Assembly: GCA_013397795.1 (NCBI GenBank)
Contig: VZTJ01005702.1
Coordinates: forward strand, 496,001 to 560,000
Direction of reading: 5' to 3'
Source: Orthonyx spaldingii
Lineage: Eukaryota > Chordata > Aves > Passeriformes > Orthonychidae
Length of the DNA stretch: 64,000 bases
The notes below the pieces were generated by a model. The model searched no databases. It was given only the letters and a program-made list of their open reading frames with translations, and was not told where the DNA came from. This document shows positions 1 through 11,908 of this stretch, one piece after another. Positions within the stretch are counted from its first letter, which is position 1. Every line of letters starts with the position of its first letter. Made by a program: the position numbers and the translations under genes.

Positions 1-557
1 AGGCAATCCGACAGTCTGTGTCCATAAGAACAAGGAGCCCAGCTCATTCCTCCCAGTCGTGCTCTTGGATCTCTTGTCCTTGTCTGGCTCTTCCTTGCTT
101 GTTCAACTGACAGAAAAACAGTCTGGCAAAAAAGGGAAAGTTTTGTGCCGATTTAATAAGCTAAATTACCTCAATGTCTTGGCGTGGACGAGAGGGAAGG
201 ATGATGTGCAGGAGAGATCTGCACTCTCTTTCAGTGGCAGAGGCAGAAAGTGGTTAAACTGTCATATTTGTCTGCACCTTACGATCTGATTTTTGAACCT
301 TTGACAGCACAGAAGTGATCCACTTAAATATTTAATTTCTTAAACATTTAATGTGCTCTTCAAGTGCAAGTTTTAAGTGTGTTCCACAATTCATGACAGC
401 GCTTGTGGATACTGTGTCAGTAGTTGACAGCTGTTTGGAAGGAAATTAATCATTGTATGTATAGCTCACTTTGTACATTTAACAGTCAATTGTTGAGCAT
501 ATCTAGCATCTTTCATGCCCTTCACTTTCAAATAAAGCATTTGATTTAAAAAAAAAA
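1..557 (+). other. Polyadenylated 3'-end-like block (possible retrocopy or 3'UTR)
   Basis: The block ends with AATAAA at 531-536, followed 11 bases later by a run of ten A (548-557). That is the arrangement of a cleaved and polyadenylated mRNA copied back into DNA. One frame (about 2-289) is open from the window edge to a stop, but I do not recognise the peptide. No splice site ties this block to GINM1. It may be the 3' end of a retrocopy, the 3'UTR of an unrecognised + strand transcript, or chance AT-rich sequence inside GINM1 intron 1. The left part lies outside the window, so the parent cannot be named. Confidence 0.3.
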
Positions 558-2547
558 GAGTAGGAGGGGACTTCACTATTTTTCATCAGTCATTTCCTTT
601 TTCTTGTAATCTCAGTTGAGTCCCTTTGTAGATGTTGAAAAAAGATTGCAAAATACTTTCTGTGTAAAAAAAGCTCAAATGTAATTTGTGGCTTAAAAAA
701 CAAAGGACTGTTAAGACTGCCTGGAAAATTCATCTTTTGTGCCATTTGAATTCCCAGAAAACAAAAAAAACCATGAAGTAATGACACAAAGTTTTGATAT
801 CTGTTAAACAGTTTGAGAGTATAAAAGACTTACAGTTCTGAATGCTAAAAACTAAAAGAGCTAAAAGTTTGGCAGATTTTTATTTTATTAGTAATATACA
901 CAGTTTTTAAAATATGAGAAGAAAATAAGTGGTTTGAGGAAATGACAGGAAACGGGATAGAATACATCCTATGTTTATACTGTTAATCTGGTTTATATTT
1001 TCAGACTTCACTTATCTGACCAATTTGGTGATTTTCACTTACTTGGAATAGCTAGGATTTAAGTTTTGAAGAAAAGTCAATATAAAAACCTGTTTCATAG
1101 AAGAGGCATTGAGGCAGAGGTTTCTCTTTGGTCTCGGTGGCCAGAGAATTTTCCTACTGATATGGCAGATGGGTCTAAAGTATTTCCAAGTCACTTCCGA
1201 CCCAAAGGTCATCTGTGTTAGGTTTTAAACCATTCTTCTCATGATGGCAGATTCCAGCTGAATCGGACTTTTCAGTTTTTGACAGTTCTGGCTACTTGAG
1301 TATGCTCACTGACACCCATTGTTTCAATGATTTTTTAACACTATAGTCACACTTCAGAAGCTTTCTGTTCATGAACTGGGACTGTATTATGCTAGGTACT
1401 GTATATTTCACATATTTTCTAGCTGAAAATTTAGTGTTGTGTAAAATGCTAAATGAAAAGTCTATTTGTATATTTACATTTTTATTTATTTTAAATTCTG
1501 AGCATGTTCAACTTTTTATTGAGACATGACTCGCTTTTTAGCTGTTAGTTGTGAAACCGTGACTCAACTCAGAGCTAAAGAAGATGCTGAAGGTATTGGA
1601 GACATTTTCCAGAGGAAGATGGATCACAGAATCACCAAATTATTCAGGTTGGAAAAGACCTCTGAGATTGAGTCCAACCTTTGACCAACCACCACCCAGT
1701 CAACTAGACCATAGCACTAAGTGCCATGTCCAGGTGTTAATGAAATAAAATTATTTAAGGCTCCCACAAGGCAAATATGGAGCTTAACATTATTTTTGAA
1801 GAGGTGTCTGAGGAAAGCAGTGTGGCAATCATTACTTTTGGGTGTGTGCAAGAGAGGTTTGATTTTTGTATGTAGTTTTTTTCAGGGGCAGACCTGGGAG
1901 ATTTAAGGTCCCATTTGCAAAGCAGCCCTTGAAATTATGAGGGGGAAATGAGAGGACAGAATGAGTGATTTGTTAAATTACAGCAATTAGGGTTTGAAAT
2001 AAATAAGCGAATCCCCATTATCTGCGAGTTGGAGGTGTTCCATGTGGCATAATTTGGGAATCATAACCAAAGAAACAGGATTGCTGCTGACAAAACTGAA
2101 TGTTCTTTGCTATAGACTAACATGTACGAAACTTCACTTTGAAGACTAACTGGAGTGCTTAAAAACATTTACAGATAATCTGATTTTTACCTTTTGTAGT
2201 CTGTTATTTTTCAACTAATATGAGAGACTTCCATTATACCCTTGTGAAACAAGTGATTATTATTATTTTATCTTTATTACAAAAAACCACAAACTATACG
2301 TAGGGGGATGCAGATGTGTTCTTTCTCATCAATCTTCTTTATTAAAACAAGGGGTGAAAAAACCAGATTAATCCTTACATGAAACAAGAAAGCATATTCC
2401 TTTTTCTTCTGTCTGCTGGGTAGAAAGCCTGGGATTGTGCTCTGGGGTTAGTACATAGTCATTCTGCCAGGACAGTACATGAAAGTTGCCTGCAGTGGTT
2501 TATGTGTTTTCTCAAACTTACATCTCTTCTCACTGTTTTTTTTCCAG
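558..2547 (+). other. Non-coding stretch, probable GINM1 intron 1
   Basis: AT-rich sequence with short open frames only. No GC-rich first exon and no signal-peptide-like frame was found, although GINM1 exon 2 begins at 2548 with a clean acceptor and so needs an upstream exon. The only recognisable element is a CR1 tail near 1624-1740. I read the stretch as the 3' part of GINM1 intron 1. Confidence 0.55.
1624..1740 (-). mobile_element. CR1 LINE 3' fragment
   Basis: The + strand reads TCACAGAATCACC, then GGTTGGAAAAGACCTC, then GAGTCCAACC. This is the reverse complement of the conserved 3' end of avian CR1, including its terminal ATTCTGTGA-type repeat. It is a 5'-truncated copy, as usual for CR1, and lies in the presumed GINM1 intron 1. 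Confidence 0.8.
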
Positions 2548-2607
2548 GAAGCAATCAGAGTTGGTGTAATGATGCTGAACACCAGTGGAGAATTTCACAG
2601 AGGACAG
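2548..2607 (+). CDS. GINM1: GINM1 exon 2
   Basis: Sixty bases, phase 0 at both ends, between TTTTCCAG and GTTTGT. It codes for EAIRVGVMMLNTSGEFHRGQ. Human exon 2 also has 20 residues (starting DGIRINV), which supports both borders. It carries the first N-glycosylation sequon, NTS. Confidence 0.87.
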
Positions 2608-5600
2608 GTTTGTCCGGTTTTTCTGTTTATTCAGTGAATTAATGTGCAGTGAAACAAAGCCTGCAGCAGCTGCAAATATATCCTCTGTTCTGATGTCAGT
2701 CAGTATGAAGTGTGTTCCTCAGAGCAGAATTGCAGCATAGGCGCAGGAAACATACACTCATTCTGGCTGTCTTTCTTGCAGGTTCTTTTTAATATCACCT
2801 ATGCTAATGGACAGGTATATCTAAATGACTTTCCTATGAAAAGCGGGGTTGCCCACATAACATGTCAAACAATAATATGTGAGTATTCTCTTTTCCTTTT
2901 CTTTTTTTTTTTTTTTTTCTCCTTCCCCTGGAGTATTTGGATTCCCTGTTGTCTAGTAAGCAAAGCTTAGAATGGCTGTATGCTTTGTCCTCTGCAAACC
3001 TGAGCAATGTAGAAGCAAATCATATCCCAAAGTAGGACCCAATATACCCATATCCCAATTTTGGTATTAAAATGGATCAAAAAAATCTTACTGCCTTCAT
3101 CTCAAGTCACCCTAATAGGCTTGTGTGTAAATGGTCTAATCTGAAATCCAGACTCTGCCCATCTTTTCAAAAGAATGTTTTGCACTACAAGCTAGACAAT
3201 GTAAACAGAAGGATGCAACTCCACCCTGCTGATGGCTGTGTCCCTAGGTTGGTTGGCATGTATCCAGAAGGAGATTCAATAACAAAAGTATGAATTGTTG
3301 TTAGGAAGATCTTTTAATGATCTCACTTCTGTATTTATTGGACAAACAAAGTTTCTGCTGGATAGGATATTATAGCACAAATACTGCACTATTGCTAGGG
3401 TGCTGCAGTGGTTAATGACTTCAAATTGTCTTGAAACTGCTATTTTTCCCCTGACTCAATGCTACATTTTTTGTGAAAAACCAGAAAGTACTCTGATTTT
3501 TTTGGAGATAGAGCATACTGTATAATTACTTAAACAAGGACCATTATGCTTATTTGAGTTAAGCTTCTGTTGTATTGAGAATGATCTTCTGCTGCATCAG
3601 ATGCAGTCAATCTCTAGGTTGATTCCTGACCTATGATTTCTGTCATCTTCATTGGGCACTTACTTACAGAATACTAACACTTTTTCAAATTGCTTCTCTG
3701 AGCCGTGACCTTATTACTTGAACTCTTCTTTCCCAACCATGATCAATTATTAGTTTGACAGTATTTCTTTTCTGGAGAGGGAGCGCAGTAATCAATTTCT
3801 CTTTTTCTGATAAAAAAACCATGGCAAAATGTCATGTACTTGCAAAATAACTCACTCCAGAAAAATAGATATGATTTTACTGACTAATTCTGAGAGCTCC
3901 TGAACACTCTTCTGTAGTTCCTATTAATTTCCCAAATCATAGTTGTATCGCTTGCAGTGACTAGTTTTGAATCTGAAACAGTGAGGAAAATACTGATTTG
4001 ACCTGGGAGCTAGAAACCTGGCACTCTCTATCTCCACGTTTGGGTCTGAGTCCCCAGCACAGTACCTCCCTCTGGTACCTGTAGTGTAATGTTTATACTA
4101 TTTACTTACTGAATTCCTAACAACAGATTCAGGTAGTCTTTGTAAAATGCTAACAAAATATTATGATACTTGGTAATAGAGGGGGGATTACTCCTGAATG
4201 TATATAAAAACAAAACTTGACCCTAATAATCATGCTTTTGAATATTAGAGACCACATACTCTGGCATCGTTGTCAGATCATTCTTCGCACCTACATCCCT
4301 ACTTGAAGTTCCCCCAAATGTCGGTTTTGGAAGTGTATCTGTCACTCCTGTGAATGTAGTGGTAGTTGAACAGTCTGACACATGGTAAAAGGTGGCAGCA
4401 CGGGGACCTTCAGCTGCTTGGCATCTTAGAGGCTTTGGGCCTTTAATGCATGCTTGCAGCTCTTAAGTCAGAAAACATTCAGCAATCAGGTTAGTGCTCT
4501 GGCTCACACCTGTAGGGAACTTTCTTTCCTTCTGCCACTTAACTTTTGCAATGGAAGACATTACTAAATTATGCCAAAAAGTATTTTTCTATATTTAAAA
4601 TAAGCAAAATAGCTTTATGAGGACAGGGATCACAGCATAAAAGTAATGGACACACTGAGTACTTATTGTGTGACTGAGAGACTTCAGTCAAGCCTTATCC
4701 CACATTACCTCTCAGGTTCAGCACTGCAAGTGACACACACACAGCATCAGTGGCTTAACGGCAGGGATGGTTTGGTCACAGTTCATGTCCCTTGCTGCCT
4801 GCATGCTGGAGAGATCCCTCACCTTCACTCTTGTGCTTCTCCAGGACTTCATTTCTAGCGTGCCCTCACCTGAGGCAGAGGTGTGGCAACTGGGAGAAGG
4901 ATACTAAGATTGCAGAAACAGCCAGGGTAGAAAGGCAGTTTTCTGTGTGTTTGTAGAATATTAAGCTGTTGAAATAGCTGAAAGCTTTTAGGTAGGAAGA
5001 GAGGTAGAGGTGTCACCAATCACATGTGAAAACAGAGAGTGGGACAGAAAAATATGTAGCAGGGAACTGGCACTCATCTTGAGTAGTAGATGCAGTGTGC
5101 CTGGAAAAGAGCATATTTGTTTCTGTTACTTCGAGGAAGGAGAATATTATGCAAACCAAGATGTTTACACAGGTGGCTGGCTAGGCTGTGGCATTACTCT
5201 TATGAACTCCTTTGGACAACTAAAGTAAGAATGCAGCAGTAACCAAGCCAAAGAGCTGTGCTTAGAGTGCTTAAATGCAAATCTCAAAGGCAGAGGTGCG
5301 ACACTGTTTGCAGGCTCCCTGAGTCAGGGGATTGTGCAACTGTGCTGTGTTATGAGACCTGCTCTGAGTTTGATTTGGTGAAAAAATCCTGGCATCTGTT
5401 TTACTTGTTGCCCAGATTACTGCTGGTTGTAAAAGCAGTTTCTGAAAGTGTTAAGGACACCAGCATGGTACAGACTCCTGTACTGCTGTTCTGGCATCTC
5501 TGGTTTGATGCCAGTGGTCCTCTGACTTCTCCATTCAGGTGCTACATGTGCAAAGGCATCTGTGTCAGAGTTGCACCTGTTTTCTCTATGGCTGGGTACT

Positions 5601-8600
5601 GCTTTCTGGTTGAGGTGGTTTCTGTTTGAAAATCATGACATTGTGTGTTAACAGTGGAGAATGGAAGTGTGGATAACTTACCAGATCAGCAGCGCCTGGG
5701 AACCGTCAGTGTTCGCATCATGGTTCATGAGTGGCCTTTGGCATCCACTTCTGATTTGCATCTGATTGTCATTCAGGAAGAAGTGACAGAAATTGATGGA
5801 AAACAGGTAAAAAAAAGCCCTGCTGCAATGTTTTGCTTGTTTTTAATTTAGGAGAGGCAAGTAGTTCCCAAGGATTAAAAGGTTTACATGTATCTGGCTG
5901 GTGATGAGAGAACAAAGTATATAATTAATGTTAACTAACACATTACTGAGGGAGATAATAGCAAAGTTGGCAGTATAATAGTGGGGGTGTTTCATGAGGA
6001 AACTTCTAGTTTTAATGCTTCTATTAATATTTTAATAATTATCATTAACTATATCACGTGTTCTTTGAATATGTGAACTTCTGCAAGCAAAGGCACTCAC
6101 AAGCAAGAGTCAATTTATAAAATACTGTACAAAACAAACAAAAGGGGCCTGGGCTCATTCTGAGTCCTGAGGTTTTCTCCATTGTTTATTCCAAGCTAAC
6201 TAAAGGTTTCAAGCATGTAGCATGGGGAACAGCTTGCAGCAGGAAACTCTTGTGGCAGGTGGGCTTATTGTGAAAGCCCACTACAGCTGAGAGCTTAGCC
6301 TTAGAAGATTTTGCACATAATTTGAATATTGATAATGAGCATGGATTTTGAGATGAACAAACACCTCCACCCCCCCACTGCTAACTGTATTTGCACAAAT
6401 ACCAGTGAATGTGAGGGGTTGCAATTCTAGCTGAGATTGAAATGTGCAGAACTGAGTTCTAAAAATCACCTGTGTGGTGTAGTTGATTTACTAACTGAAG
6501 AGATTCTGTAGAGAAGATCCAGCTGCTGAAGCCAGCAACTGGTGTATTTCTGTGTCATATTTCTGTTTCTGCATGTGTCTGCATCTTACATGTGGCCAGA
6601 CTTTTTTGAAGCCGGCTTATGTTCTGCTGCCTTGTTCTTTTTTTAAAGGATAATGATGATAATACTATTGATCCTTGAATAATTGCCTGGTCAGCATGTA
6701 GTATTTTTTACAGGGATCTGTGTCATGTCAGAATCTTACTCTGTTAATGAAAAGCTCCACTGAGAGGTCTGTAGCTTTTCCAATGAGGTCTTTATCCCAC
6801 TGGTAGTAGCCTAAGATACCCTGTTTTGATTCAGTTGTTACACGACAGTGGCATTGTATTTCAGGCCTCAAACGAGACATCACAATGCATTTCAGGTTTT
6901 CATAGGGACCTGGTAAAAACAACCAGAAAGCTAATGCTGTTTCCTTGATTGTTTCTTTAAGTCAAAAGCAGTCCCACATAAGCACAGCAGAGGAACAGAA
7001 TCACCTCCCTCAACTGTCTGGCCACACTGCTTTTGATGCAGCCCCAGGACACAGTTTGCTTTCTGCAATGTGAGTGCACATTGCCAAGTCAAGTTGCACT
7101 TTTCATCCACCAACACTCCCAAGTCTTTCTCTCTAAGGCTGCTCTTTATCCATTCTCTGCCCAGCCTCTGCTTGTGCTTGGAATTGCCCCAACCCAGGTA
7201 CGGCACCTTGCACTTGGCCTTGTTGAGTTTCATGAGGGGTCCACCTCTCAAGCCTGTTCAGCTTCTTCTGGATGGCATCTCTTCCCTGCAGCAGGTTGAC
7301 CACAACATGTCATCAACAAACTTGCTGAGGGTGCACTCAATCCCACTGTCCATGGTGCCAGAAAGGTTGTTCAACAGCACCATGCAAATACTGATCCCTG
7401 AGGACACCACTTGTCACTGAGCTCCATTTGGATATTGAGCCATTGACTGCAACTCTCTCGAGTGCAACTCTCCCGCCAATGCCTTATCCACTGCCTGGTC
7501 CATCTGTGAAGTGCATGGCTCTTGTTTGGAGATAAGGATATCAAGCAGGACACTGGCAAATGCTATGACACTTGGCTTTAGTTGTTGGAAAAAAACAATG
7601 TTCCTGCAAAAGCAGAAGTGTCAGTCTTGCCTCAGCAACACTTTCAATGTTTGCAAAAGCTTTCAGTACATACTTGAGTTTTCCATGCCCTAAAATGCCT
7701 CCCTGCAAGAGGATAGCAATGTACTATGTGAGGCTTGGTTAAAAGCCCATAGATTGACTACCACATACTTTTGCAGGGAGAGGGACCCAGTCTGTTCAGC
7801 ATATTTTCTGATATGGTATGGTCTACAGAAGTGTGGTATGTAAAAACAAGGAATATTAATTTATGTTCTAATAGCCCTATGTCTGCATCTTAGTGGCTTG
7901 GACTTTTCTGGGATATGCTGGTGTCCTCTGCCAGCCTGTTTCAGTCTTGCTTTAAACTCAGTTATATCAACATGTTTGCATCTCTTGTAGGTTCAGCAGG
8001 AAGAAGTAACAGAAATAGATATTTTAGTAAAGGACCTGAGAGTACTTAGACATTCCAACTACACCGTCCCTTTGAAGGAGAGCATGCTGTATTCCATGCC
8101 AAGGGACAACGATGTGTTATTTACGCTGCCCAACCTCTCAGGAAAAGGTATCTCTCAGTGTTCAGTAGTATTTTCATCCATATTTGATGTATTGCTTTAC
8201 AGGGTAAAAGAGCATCATTATTACATTGTTTTACATAGGGAAACAGTTTTTTCATTAGCAGAGAAGTGTTTTATTTTATATGCTTTGGTTTTTATTTTAA
8301 ATTCACCTAAATTCAACTCTTCATATTTTATTTGTTTGTTTTCAAATCTGTTCTCCTTTGAAGTACTTGATACTTGGCACTCTGCAGTCCAGACATCTGA
8401 CAGGATTAAAGTTCTCTCTCAGATCTATGATAGAAGTTTCTCTAAAGCTCCCCCTTTTTTCTGAGAATGAAAGAGCAAACTGTAGAGAAAATACCTGTCT
8501 GGGTCAATTCCAAACCACAGAACAGTTTTCTGCTATTAAACTTGAATAACTTGAAAGCAAGAGAAGTTAGTTGATGCTTTAATTTTATTTCAGTTTTGTT

Positions 8601-11600
8601 TAATCAAAAACTGTCAAGGATTTAGTTGGAGTAGAATATTTTGATCTAGTCCATCACCTTTTAATCTGATGACAGCTGAAATTTACATCTAAGGGGATAG
8701 CTGAAGGCTGCATTGTAACACTGCTTCTGCTTATCAAGTTGACTAGTCAAGTCAAAAAAAAAAGAAGCCTTCGGTGTTCTTACTATCAATGTGTGAGAAC
8801 CGTACCATCAGTAGAGAAACACAGCTTGTCTTTATTTTCCTGCAGAGTGAGTCAAATAAAAAGCAAGCTCTCCACTAAATCAAGCTTTTCTTCTTCAGAT
8901 ATTCAAGATCCACTGCAAACTACCAGTCAGTACCTCATCCAGCAAGTAGAAACCACAGTAGATGAAGAGACATTACCTGGCAAGTTACCAGAGACTCCTC
9001 TTAGGATAGAACCTCCATCTTCCTACAAGGTGCTTTTGTTGTTTGTTTTAATTTTTAGTATATAAATATAATTATTTCAACACAGACAACCACTAAGACC
9101 CTTGGGCTTTTGCAGATATACAAACCCCAAATCAAAAAATGCCCCCTCCTAAATTACTCCTCAGCAGTGACAAGTCTAGTAGGAATCCAATGGTCTTCTA
9201 AATCCTGCAATGTTCTGACCACACAGATCCTTCACGATAGTCAGTTGTGATATTTACATTATACCAAGCTAAGCATTTATGACAGTTTCAAGTATTGCTT
9301 AGCTTTAAATTACACCATTTTCTCCTGACTCTGCTCAAGTGCTTACCCCTCTTAGAAATGGACCACTGGTCTCACTTGCTGTAGGACACACAGTAACAGC
9401 TGGAGAAGTTTCAGTTCCAGCTTAGGCAAGGATGGGTTTCATGGCCTCCTCTGTGGGCAAAAAACTCAGTTATAACCTACTGCCTGCTCTGTTCAAGAGT
9501 TCTTTATTTTCCAAAGGGGCCTTTAAAGAATAGAGAACTAAACCTTCACCTATTTCAAACTTTGAAGAATAAAGATATCTGAGCCACCAGTCAATTCCAT
9601 CATGCCTTTATGTATGTTTAAGCATATATGAGTTTATGTAATGTGATTTACCAGTAGCTAAAAAAAAAACCAACCAAAAAACAAGCAGTTGCTTTGTTCT
9701 GCAATCTTTGTATTTTTCATGTTTTGTAGGTGATGTGCCAGTGGGTGGAAGACTTGAGAAAAGGGTTGTGCAGATTCTGGTTTCAATCTTTACCTATCTT
9801 GTTTAGTTTCATGGAAGTTGTTGTTGTTGGAATTGTTGGAGCGGCTCTTATTATCAAAGTCTTAAAGGTGATTCTCCCTTCCTGTGAAAACAAGTAAGTA
9901 ATTTTTTTAATTCTTTTTTTGCTGTGATGAAGGCAAAACATTGACTAAAAATCTTTCAAGAAGCAGCCCCACTCTGTAGGAAAATGGTAGCAACAATTCA
10001 ATGGTAAAGTTACTGGTAACTTTTCATTCCAAGTGCACTTCTGACACATAGGCATTTCAGAGAAACATGGGAAAGTATTTCGTTGAAAATGTCTGTAGCT
10101 GAGCTGTCATACTGCCAAATTTTTATCAAGTCTTGTAAGGACTACATTGTGAGACACTATTAACAGAGTTCCAAGAGAGGAGGGTAGAAACTAGAGCTGA
10201 ACAATTCCAACATCTCCAAATCTTTTCATACTCCTACCATGTTGGAATTTTAGAGTAGTTCTGAAAGGCCTCAAATTTGGCTTCACAGATTTGCGTGGGA
10301 ATTCTCCAGTGAGGACCTACCTCTGTAGGCAGCTTCCAAGCCATGGTGACTGGTGCTGGCAGAGGTGGCAAGAGGCCACAAATAAAGCAGATTGCCTGCA
10401 ATGGCTGATTCCACTCAGTGTCTTACCAGCAACACAGATTTTTTGGGAAAGCACGGTCTCAGAAGAAGGCGCAGAAAGACAAATTAGTAACTGCAGGTAA
10501 TAAATCAGTGTAGATTTAGTGCTGGAATGGGCAAGTACATGCACTTTAAAGCAACCTAAGTCAGCTCTGGAAGAGCTGATCACCTGTGCCTCTGAATGGC
10601 CCTGCATGCAGTTAATTTATGCATTCACTCAGCGGTACGAGTGGCCTTGGTCCTTCTGACAAACCAGAAAAGTGGCGAGTTGGAAGATCAGGAAGGTTGG
10701 AAGCTGCAGTGAGGAAAAAGGCAGGGCTTCCCCTGACATTTCACACAGCGTTCTGTCAGGTGGGAGGGCTTCCCTGGTTAGAGCAGAAACAGTGGAGAAA
10801 CATTCTGCACTTCCCCCAGCAGTAAGCAGCTTACCACTGGCACTAAGTAGCTTAACACTGCCACATGTGAAACTGAACTAAGTAGAACCAGGAAGAAAAT
10901 TCTAATCTGAACAAACTGTTCAGCAAAGTGGCTGAGGGCCTGTTCATAGCAGAGGTCAGTACAGAGCAGAGCAACCAGCTTGCAGTAATTTCTCTTCCAG
11001 CTGGAGAACATGGGGCTTGTTGATGTCTTGTTAGAGTGTTTAAAGAAATTGAACTGCCACCTCCACTTTAAAAGAAACAAACCAACCCCCCAAAAAACCA
11101 ACTCCTAAACCACACAATTATTTTCTTGCTACTTGTGTAAAGTGCTCCTCTAAAAAATGATAAAGGCTTAACTCATGATTGTAAACCAGCAAGAATGAGC
11201 AGAACATCACATCTGGTGAATGACACAGTTGCAGATGTGAGTCAGGACCTCATCCCAGGTCTTTAATGCCATTCATTCTACGTTACACTGATCAAACTAG
11301 AGGCTGTTGCTGAGTCTTGGAGGATCTGTAGGTCCTGACAGCAGACAGTTTTGGGCTATGAAACTGAGCATATAGATCCTACACTGCTGACATTTCAGAT
11401 GTAGAAACTGGGCAAAGGGAGCCCTCAGAAACCACAGCCAGTACATTTTGGAAGCGTTTTTCATTGCAGCTTCATGTAAGATGTATTATGAGGGTAATAC
11501 TTACTTGATGCATTGATTTAAACTAAGTTTGGGGAGTTTAAGAATAAGCGTAATTTTTAGAACACAGAGTTGTTTTGTGTGTTGTTTTCTAATGCTGGGT

Positions 11601-11724
11601 AACCTTACCTTTCAGAGGCATCCTTCTCCTGGATCAAGTCAGCTTTGTACCTGTGACTACCATCAGCCTGCCTTCAGAACTTTCAGACAGGAAAAATAAT
11701 TTAGATGAGAAAGCATGTACTTAA
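2548..11724 (+). CDS. GINM1: GINM1, glycoprotein integral membrane 1 (exons 2-8; 5' end missing)
   Basis: Single-pass type I membrane glycoprotein of unknown molecular function, conserved in vertebrates. Seven coding exons are visible: 2548-2607, 2782-2878, 5655-5806, 7991-8147, 8899-9029, 9730-9893 and 11616-11724. All have GT-AG borders and matching phases, giving 289 residues. Human GINM1 is about 330 residues, so only the signal-peptide exon of about 40 residues is missing. The luminal part carries N-glycosylation sequons NTS, NIT, NYT and NLS. A hydrophobic segment (FMEVVVVGIVGAALIIKVL, exon 7) is the membrane span, followed by a short cytosolic tail ending in DEKACT. I identified it by remembered similarity to human GINM1, for example NITY-NGQVY, VHEWP, IQEEV-EIDGKQ, HSNYT and PGKLPETPLR. 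The gene converges on KATNA1. Confidence 0.93.
2782..2878 (+). CDS. GINM1: GINM1 exon 3
   Basis: Ninety-seven bases between TTGCAG and GTGAGT, ending in phase 1. It codes for VLFNITYANGQVY and onward through CQTII. The sequon NIT and the Cys of CQT are conserved with human GINM1. The open frame runs 92 bases past the donor into a poly-T stretch that is intronic. Confidence 0.88.
2879..5654 (+). other. GINM1 intron 3
   Basis: Non-coding. It holds a 17-T run near 2904-2920 just past the donor, which may be the poly-pyrimidine end of a decayed repeat. An open frame at 5258-5629 (123 codons) has no splice support and no recognisable similarity. No known repeat family was recognised. Confidence 0.6.
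5655..5806 (+). CDS. GINM1: GINM1 exon 4
   Basis: 152 bases between TTAACAG and GTAAAA. The leading TG completes a Leu codon begun in exon 3. It codes for ENGSVDNLPDQQ and on to VSVRIMVHEWPLAS and IQEEVTEIDGKQ, closely matching human GINM1 in the luminal domain. It ends in phase 0. Confidence 0.9.
5807..7990 (+). other. GINM1 intron 4
   Basis: Holds a decayed CR1 ORF2 fragment in antisense orientation (about 6955-7570, listed separately). The rest is AT-rich sequence in which I see nothing else. Confidence 0.6.
6955..7570 (-). mobile_element. CR1 LINE ORF2 (reverse transcriptase) fragment, decayed
   Basis: Read on the - strand, 6931-7251 codes for MKLNKAKCKVPYLGWGN, EKDLGVLVDEK and QCALTLQKANCVLG. 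These are hallmarks of the C-terminal part of the CR1 reverse-transcriptase ORF. Sequence up to about 7570 matches the preceding RT region (remnants of the stretch that includes DKW and PQGSV) in another frame. Frameshifts and stops show it is inactive. It lies in GINM1 intron 4, antisense to the gene. It has no recognisable 3' terminal repeat, so it is an internal fragment or its tail has been lost. Confidence 0.88.
7991..8147 (+). CDS. GINM1: GINM1 exon 5
   Basis: 157 bases between TCTTGTAG and GTATCT, ending in phase 1. It codes for VQQEEVTEIDILVKDLRVL, then RHSNYTVPL, SMLYSMPRD and LFTLPNLSGK. It contains two sequons, NYT and NLS. Human GINM1 has the same blocks. Confidence 0.9.
8899..9029 (+). 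CDS. GINM1: GINM1 exon 6
   Basis: 131 bases between TTCTTCAG and GTGCTT. It codes for DIQDPLQTTSQYLI, then VETTVDEETLPGKLPETPLR and EPPSSYK, the juxtamembrane luminal stretch. It ends in phase 0, and the reading frame matches human GINM1 residue by residue over most of the exon. Confidence 0.9.
9730..9893 (+). CDS. GINM1: GINM1 exon 7 (transmembrane segment)
   Basis: 164 bases between TTTTGTAG and GTAAGT, ending in phase 2. It codes for VMCQWVEDLRKGLCRFW followed by the hydrophobic span FMEVVVVGIVGAALIIKVL, the predicted single transmembrane helix. The human exon has the same layout. Confidence 0.9.
9894..11615 (+). other. GINM1 intron 7
   Basis: Non-coding, 1.7 kb. Overlapping open frames at 10291-10825 reflect a somewhat GC-richer stretch. 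They have no start context, splice support or recognisable similarity. No repeat family was recognised. Confidence 0.55.
11616..11724 (+). CDS. GINM1: GINM1 exon 8 (C-terminus)
   Basis: 109 coding bases after CTTTCAG, stop TAA at 11722-11724. It codes for the cytosolic tail GILLLDQVSFVPVTTI through LDEKACT. Human GINM1 ends in a similar EDKTCI, which supports this stop. Confidence 0.9.
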
Positions 11725-11908
11725 TACTGTATTTACTTTGGAGTTACTGGCTTTTAAAAACACACTTTTAGTTGATCTGATATTTGGTACCTGATCTTAA
11801 TACCTTGTTTGTTTCCTACTAAGAAAACTAAGTCAGTTGATTAATTGATAAAGGGCCACTCAGGCCGGGCCCAAAGCTGACTTCCTTGTGCCTCTCCATA
11901 AACAAGCA

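Noticed and set aside
5258..5629. A 123-codon frame in GINM1 intron 3.
   Set aside because: No similarity to GINM1 or any family I know; flanking true exons join in phase without it.
6728..6922. A 64-codon - strand frame in GINM1 intron 4 with protein-like composition.
   Set aside because: I could not link it to CR1 ORF2 or any protein, and 195 open bases are common by chance.
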